Shown here: in pieces, positions 58,367 through 64,000 of the stretch
Numbering within the stretch: the stretch's first letter is position 1
Layout: each line of letters opens with the position of its first letter
Assembly: GCA_030765065.1 (NCBI GenBank)
Contig: CM060990.1
Span: 282,995,341 to 283,059,340 of the forward strand
Direction of reading: 5' to 3'
Source: Deroplatys truncata
Lineage: Eukaryota; Arthropoda; Insecta; Mantodea; Mantidae
Length of the DNA: 64,000 nucleotides
Made by a program: the position numbers and the translations under genes
Notes under the pieces: model-generated
What the model was told of the DNA's origin: nothing
The model's database searches: none
Seen by the model: only the letters and a program-made list of their open reading frames with translations

Positions 58367-59000
58367 CAGGCGAGTCAGCTGCCCCTAGGTATTCATACCT
58401 ATGCAACCCGCAGTTCATAGACTAATGTGAAAACATTGACCCTTTTACCAAACAAACAGTTATTGTAGCTCTCACCTTCTGTTCGGCATTAAATGCAACC
58501 ACCATTAATGCTTAAAGGCCTGAATGATCCTTGGTGCTGTGAAAAGGTTAAAAAACAGTTCTTTAGGATATAATGCTTGCAAGGAGGTAGAGGAATGTTC
58601 TCTATAAGAGTGTAACACAGCGTGTGGGTTCTGACTGAGTGGGTTATCTGACGGAATGTAATGAAGCAAATGTTAGTTTCGGAGGTTCGATTTTAATGCT
58701 TACATCAAATTCTTTTGGTTCTTTTGTTTATTTCTCCTTATGTTTATTTTCTGCATTTTAATATAATACTTTATTTATTTTTGTTATTTGGCTCTCCAGA
58801 GAGCCAAAGGAACAAGAATTACAATCAGTTAATGATTGTGTATCATGTTTACCCTAATAATCTGTACCGTATCTGATTACGTAGTTAGCTTTCATTCGTT
58901 TGGGCGCATGTCGAGGCTATTAAATCTAACACCTTATGTTTTACTACTTCTACTGACAAAGGCGTTGTGAATGTGCTAAGTTCACGGGTAAACAAAATAA
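58367..59000. other. Non-coding stretch with a small perfect hairpin
   Basis: No gene recognised. ttggctctc-ca-gagagccaa at 58,788-58,807 is a perfect 9-bp inverted repeat with a 2-bp loop, directly followed by A-rich text. Confidence 0.55.
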
Positions 59001-59007
59001 TAAGTTG

Positions 59008-60147
59008 TTAAGGAGCGTGGATTTCATCAAAGAAGTAAATATTCAAAATGACGACCCCCTTCATCAATGCACATTTGGGTACGTTGGCGGGAGACCTTGC
59101 ATGTTGTAACATGCGTGGTGTAATCTGCCTGCATTCTTTACGTATGAGTGCCCGGAGATGAATTGGGCTTTGCGGTTCTTGAGCGTAGACCCGTTCCTTT
59201 AAATGATCCCACAGAAAAAAATCCAGTTGGGTGAGATCAGGTGATCTAGGAGGCCATGTAATCGGGCCCCCTCGGCCAATCCGTTTTTGTGGATATGTTC
59301 TATGTAAGCGATTCCTTACAATCAGTGACCAGTGTGGTGGAACTCCATTTTGCTGGATCCACATTCCTGTTCTTTACACTAGTGGTATATCTTCTAGTAG
59401 CAATGGCAATTCTTCTTGTAGAAATGCAAGGTACCGTGGTCCTGTGAGGTTCCCTTCAAAGAAGTGCGGTACAATTAGCCTAATATTTCGCACCAGACAT
59501 TGATGCTCCACTCTGAAATGCAGCATCTTACATTCAGTGAGGATTGCCTATACTCCAGAAGAGCATATTATGGCGGTTAACAGCTTCGTTATTGTGAATG
59601 TGGCTTCATCACTGAAGAGAACATTTCTTTAAAACTCTACATCCATTTGCGCTCGCTGCTGTAGCCACTGTGCACATATCACTCGCCTTGAAGGTCACGT
59701 CCATGGAGAGCCTGGTGTAGTTGTAGATGGCAAGATAATATTTATTACGGTGCAATATGCGCATCACTGAGGGCCGACTTAGACTTATGTACAAATCTTG
59801 TGCTATAGCCCTTGAACTGATATTGGTATGTTTTCTATTGCGTTTCACACAGCTTCTTCATTTCCTCCAGAGTTTACTGGAGCATCGAAAACAGGTGGTG
59901 CTCTTCCAAATCATCCTATTTCACGAAAGCGTGTTTCAACTCTTCGAAAAGTGTCTGCAGTAGGTATCCTTCCTGGAAACCGTTCATCATACAGTCGCTT
60001 TGCTGACAGTGCGTTACACCTTGTTTCGCCATAAATTAACGGCATTTCAACATACTCGTCATTTGTATACATTATGACACCAGCCGTGTCTCGTAGGAAG
60101 GTTTCAAGTACTCGGTAGGTGATGGAGAGTTTATTCACGCCAATCAT
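59008..60147 (-). pseudogene. Mariner-like element D transposase (minus strand, decayed)
   Basis: Read on the minus strand from 60,147. The N-terminus is MYTNDEYVEMPLIYGETRCN in a later in-frame start, then AKRLYDERFPGRIPTADTFR, with the helix-turn-helix near 59,840-59,740 (SSRAIAQDLYISLSRPSVMR). The first catalytic aspartate is in LFSDEATF at about 59,615. The second lies in IQQNGVPPHW near 59,350, where asparagine replaces the expected aspartate. The third is in PPRSPDLTQLDFFLW. Frame changes separate these parts. The end (ALMKGVVILNIYFF) resembles a read-through past the usual GHHFEHL end. I could not find matching TIRs, so the element boundaries are unknown. Confidence 0.82.
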
Positions 60148-60149
60148 TG

Positions 60150-61124
60150 ACGTGGGCGCAAATAGCTAAAGCTACTTTGCATGTGTGAAATGTTTTAAAC
60201 ATGATTGAATGTGTCAAGCTTAATACCAAGCAGAATAAAATGCCTACTATGAATTATAAATTATCCACCTGTCAGTGAAAAATATGGCAATTATTCTATT
60301 TTGTACATACTTGTAATGTTATCAAAATGTTCTTTGTATCATAATATCAAATTATAGGCCCAAAGAGATGGAACAAAAGGTAATAAAAAGTTTGAACTTA
60401 GCACGAAGGATTTGAACCAGAACTGCAGTGGCACAGTGGTAAAGCAACCATGATAATACCATTCGGCCAATGCTACGTTGTGAGTTGGGATTCTTATACG
60501 AATAAATAGTTGCAGAACTGAGGCCCCACCTGGAATCTTTACACGCTTTTTGCAGCTTCATGCAGTATTTGGAGCTTATTTTGGTAGTTTTAAATCAAAT
60601 AAATAAAGTGCATCAGACATTTAAATTACTGTATGAACTTAAATGTTCCATAGTTTGTGACAAAAGAGAAATTATCTACCTAATACTTAGCATTTTGACA
60701 AGGCTGTACCATAAACCTTTGTTGGCTGACGGCTTAAATTCAATTGGTCGCACTGCGTAGATCTGCCATTTTGTTTTCAAATAGTTTGTCAACCGATGCC
60801 TAAGATAAATTTTTCCTTCAGGGGCGTTTTCAAAGGTGTGATGAATGTATGCTAAAGAATGAAAGTTTGCAAAAATACCTAAAAGTGCTTACTGCAGCTC
60901 CCAGTGTCAGGGTGAGATGTTTTTGCCATCAACATACATGGCGATTGCATTCTGTCCCGTAAAACACATATGCACTGAGTTATCTATCCCTTCTCCATAA
61001 TGTGGTATGCAAATCAGCCATTAGAAGACATTCCAGAAGGCGTAAGTCACATATGTCACTTAGCACGTTGCATAAATTAAAAAATAAATAGGGGCAGCTG
61101 ATTCCCCTGGTATATATGTTTGTT
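60150..61124. other. AT-rich non-coding stretch
   Basis: No gene recognised. The segment at about 60,405-60,475 (gaaggatttgaaccagaact, then gtggcacagtggtaaagc) looks like a worn tRNA-like or SINE head in reverse order, too weak to call. Confidence 0.4.
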
Positions 61125-61232
61125 TGTGCAATAAAGTTACATCATGATTTAATTAAGATATTAATTTATATATATATATATATAAAATAATGTCTTAGTT
61201 AAATTATGATGTAACTTTAACTTTATTGCACA
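61125..61232. mobile_element. Short palindromic MITE-like unit
   Basis: tgtgcaataaagttacatca pairs with tgatgtaac-tttaactttattgcaca at the other end. A TA-rich loop (61,172-61,185) lies in the middle. The unit is about 108 bp and non-coding. No clear target duplication is visible. Confidence 0.65.
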
Positions 61233-61234
61233 CT

Positions 61235-61840
61235 ATCAATAGCTAAACGTACATTGTTGTTTTCCTTCTTATACTCCTTAATTCTGGTCTATCTATTATC
61301 GCAGTAGGCTGTACTGCCTTCAAAACGTACATGATATTTGTTTACAGAGAACACTGCAAGATCACAAGACCCTCGGTGCGTTTCTAATTTGATGGTTTAC
61401 TTACTAAATCCCCTATGCCTGGTCATAATAACCTTTTTTATCAGATTTTTAAAAATATTTTGATGCTAAGAGGTTTCTATTCAGTGATTTCTATCCAGTC
61501 TATCACATTTACTGCAGAGAGGTGGGGGGAGGGCGGGCCACGACTGTTGTTTTTCTGCTGTGAAAATGATACGATTAAGATAGCGGTAGATGACACTTTC
61601 CACTGAAGTGGGAGATGGGACATATAAAGACTTCTCCAAAGGCACGACCAGCGGTGATTGGAGTATTGTCGTTACGCAGCGGGAAAAAACTGACTCGTGG
61701 AAGTTGAAGGTGATAAATAAATAAGAAAGAGATTAAATCCTCAGCACAATGGACTTCTAGAGGGAGATTTGGACGTTTTCCCAGTGATTCAGGAGAAACT
61801 GAGCTAGGTTGATGTCAAAAAGCATAGCTTTGTCATAGTA
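61235..61840. other. Non-coding stretch
   Basis: No feature recognised. The open frame at 61,415-61,606 has no domain. Confidence 0.5.
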
Positions 61841-61841
61841 G

Positions 61842-62266
61842 TGTGATCGCGCACTCGAAGCTACCTGCGGTTTGCCAGCAAGCGCCTCCCAAACCGGCAC
61901 CTGTTCAGAGCCTTCGACCGGCCGTCGGAACAAAAGACAATACGGAACAATAACCCATTATGTGCGCTTCCTTGTTCCAGAACATTCCTTTCGTTGTGTT
62001 CTAATAGCCTTCCTTTCTAAAACATTCCGCTTTGTATGCAAGGCATATTGAGCCGCTGCCCTTGTCCGGTATTTGAATTAAGTTAGTTAAGAAGTTTCGA
62101 AGTGAAAAGCAGATAGCGAAAGTGGTCAGTGCCAATAGAGTTCAGTTGTGCGTTGTGACCCAGCAGTTCAGCGAAAAGTGACTCAAGTGTAACGTATGTG
62201 ATACGCTGATGGCCTAAGTGATAAATAAAGCGTGTTTCGCAGTAACTGGTGTTCTTATTTGTTACA
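61842..62266 (+). repeat. Solo LTR, Gypsy family related to 50.8 kb
   Basis: Begins tgtgatcgcgcactcgaagc and ends ttatttgttaca. It parallels the LTR at 50,764-51,255 at its start, middle (cgctttgtatgcaaggc) and end (aagtgataaataaagcgtgt), but is clearly diverged. No internal Gypsy sequence lies on either side, so it is a solo LTR left by recombination. I could not identify a target duplication. Confidence 0.75.
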
Positions 62267-62519
62267 GTTGTTCTTCCATTTGCTCCCCTTGGTCATAGTT
62301 GACTCACAGTAAATTTAGAATAAATAGGGCCTGCCGCTTTTCCTGAACTGATATCAGATTGAGACATTTCTTCCATGTAGGAAGGTGTAATTACTACCCG
62401 GAATTTATTAAAATAGCGTCTAGATATGAACATCCATAGATCTCTTTAATACAATAGTTTGTTTCGATTGTACAGGAAGCACTTGAGCCAATTACTATAG
62501 TTTTGAGACGCAATACACA
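62267..62519. other. Short non-coding spacer
   Basis: Nothing recognised between the solo LTR and the LINE fragment. Confidence 0.5.
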
Positions 62520-63900
62520 TTTGCATGCCACACTTTCTGAAAGAGGTTCAAGTTCCAGGAGATCTGCTTAAACAGCTATACTCTCGCGGTTCCAGTAAAC
62601 CTTGCCCAATTCAAAGCAATCATATCTTTCCAGTTCCTCGAGGCTATGATTTAAGTCTGATGCATAGAGAGAACATGTGTCGTGTAAAGTTCCGGCCACT
62701 CTCCCAATGGTATCAACGTAGATTTGAAGTAGATAATCCTGGCAACAGAACTTTTCTGTAAGCCTCAATTAGCCCGGGAATGCCGAAATAGTCGTTTTGT
62801 GCTCGCAAAGGATCACCATATCATCTGCGTAAGCCTATAGCGTGAAGAGAGGTTGTGATACATGTCCATACGTGAGCTTGTTTGTGCAATTCGTATGATG
62901 GATTCCAAGCTTAAGGCATAAAGCGTTGTTGGCAGTGGATAACCTTGCCATACTGAGGATTCTATGCAAACAGGTGACTTAAGTATACGTTTAATTGTAT
63001 TCACAATTTGGCGCAACCATACAAGGCTGTAATATTTTCTTTGATCTCCTTTGGGAAGCAGAAGGTCTCCAAATCAGAGAAGAGCTGGTAATGGCGCACT
63101 GCATCAAAGTCTAATGTCAACAGTGCACAGCTCTCTTTGTCATGCTCTGAAATATGGAGAATCGTGTCTCTCAGGGCGCTAAGCTCGTGAATGATGTTGC
63201 TTCCAGGAATACCATTGGTCTGACCAACACCACAGTGATCAGGTAAAACTGATGTAGTTCTATTTGCCAATATTTTAATAAATCGTTTATTTTCAGAGTG
63301 CAGGAGTGTGATTGGTCGATAGTATTGAAAGCTGTGAGGATGAGGTTTCTTGGAAAGCAGAGTAATCCTTTCATTACTGAAGCCGTTGTGAATCTCTTGA
63401 ATCGCTAATATTCCAGTGTACATAGCTGTAAAACAGCCTGTCACAATACCCGGTATTCTCTAAAGAACTGATAGGTCAGACCATCAGAACCGGGAGTCGT
63501 GTTCCTTCGCGTCGTTTTTAACGCTGTTAGAACTTCCTCTTCAGTTGCAGGCCGGCCAAAATAATTTTCTTGTTGGTTCAAACTGACATGAGTTGCAATG
63601 GCAAACATCATCTGCAGTATATGTTCCCCGTTAGGCGTAATTTGGGAAAAATTCCTGCTCTGCCACACGCAAGATGTTGCTTGTCGCGTTGACTCTGAGA
63701 CTATCCTCCGTCTTAATCTAACATGAATTTTAATTGTTTCCTATGATTCTCCTGAACAACATAAGTAATGCTGCTCGTTTATCAACTACAAGAGGAAACA
63801 CTTTCGCACGCACCAAGACACCACTCATAACTTGTTCGTGTTTGTGACTCAACAATGACTTCATAGCTGGGGTTTATTACGGTACATCACGACCTTGGCG
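62520..63900 (-). pseudogene. Non-LTR retrotransposon (LINE) reverse transcriptase fragment
   Basis: Minus-strand reading. At 63,668-63,441 comes ATEEEVLTALKTTRRNTTPG with DGLTYQFFRE, the lead-in to LINE reverse transcriptase. At 63,444-63,001 come ITLLSKKPHPHSFQYYRPIT, ILANRTTSVLPDHCGVGQTN and LLTLDFDAVRHYQLF, which holds the first catalytic aspartate. After a frame change, VWQGYPLPTTLYALSLESII (usually VRQGCPLSxLLF) appears at about 62,950. The catalytic YADD lies at about 62,822-62,833 in another frame as AYADDMVIL, with a stop just before it. Downstream text (62,768-62,568) is weakly LINE-like. At least three breaks are present. The endonuclease is not visible, and the 5' part may run past the window edge. 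The subfamily is not determined. Confidence 0.85.
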
Positions 63901-64000
63901 TTATTGAGCATATAGCTCATGCAAGTCCTGATAAAAGGTTTAGGGTTGATTGTACTTCTTGTGCCAGACAATGCTTAAACCTTTAAGAAAGCTTTGAATA

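Overview
The window looks like a repeat-dominated, gene-free stretch of an arthropod genome, most likely an insect. The evidence is an abundance of IS630-Tc1-mariner transposases of insect types, tRNA-derived SINEs, and degenerate CCTAA/TTAGG-like tracts (TTAGG is the insect telomere motif). I found no host protein-coding gene, rRNA gene or intact tRNA gene, and no CRISPR or bacterial-type gene organisation.

Layout: 1-8,280 holds a Polinton/Maverick-like fossil. A family-B DNA polymerase gene (4,257-7,924, +) lies head to head with a second partial copy (1-535, -) across a giant palindrome centred near 2,889. The palindrome arms carry 417-bp tandem repeats, each built of three ~139-bp subunits marked by a recurring TCGAACC motif. 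From 8,350 to 15,410 comes a run of five unrelated tandem arrays: a 612-bp higher-order repeat, a 21-bp minisatellite open in three frames, a ~66-bp array, a degenerate ~36-40-bp array with a SINE in it, and a CCTAA-like tract. From 15.4 to 26 kb is AT-rich non-coding DNA with SINE and transposase relics and one mariner-like element with both TIRs (22,996-24,284).

From about 26,094 to 39,250 lies a second giant inverted-repeat structure, foldback-like, with ~1.7-1.9-kb arms. A DD41D-type transposon (28,471-29,845) sits in its centre, and an LTR element with a 4-kb internal region that looks non-coding (34,088-39,032; TSD atac) sits in its right arm. Next to it is a GC-rich higher-order repeat (39,262-40,370). 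From 43 to 64 kb come more DNA-transposon relics (43.6, 49.3, 51.3, 56.5 and 59.0 kb), a Ty3/Gypsy fossil with a nested SINE (49,840-51,255), a solo LTR of a related family (61,842-62,266), two palindromic MITE-like units, several SINEs (one with a V-SINE-like central domain), and a LINE reverse-transcriptase fragment running off the right edge.

There is no operon or pathway here. The relations between features are nestings of elements and shared ancestry between copies. The most unusual signals are the PolB palindrome with its evenly spaced GGTTCGA/TCGAACC array, the large foldback-like structure, two mariner-like copies that share the same frameshift, and the arthropod SINE with a domain resembling one known from vertebrate V-SINEs. 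All boundaries and family assignments come from reading by eye.
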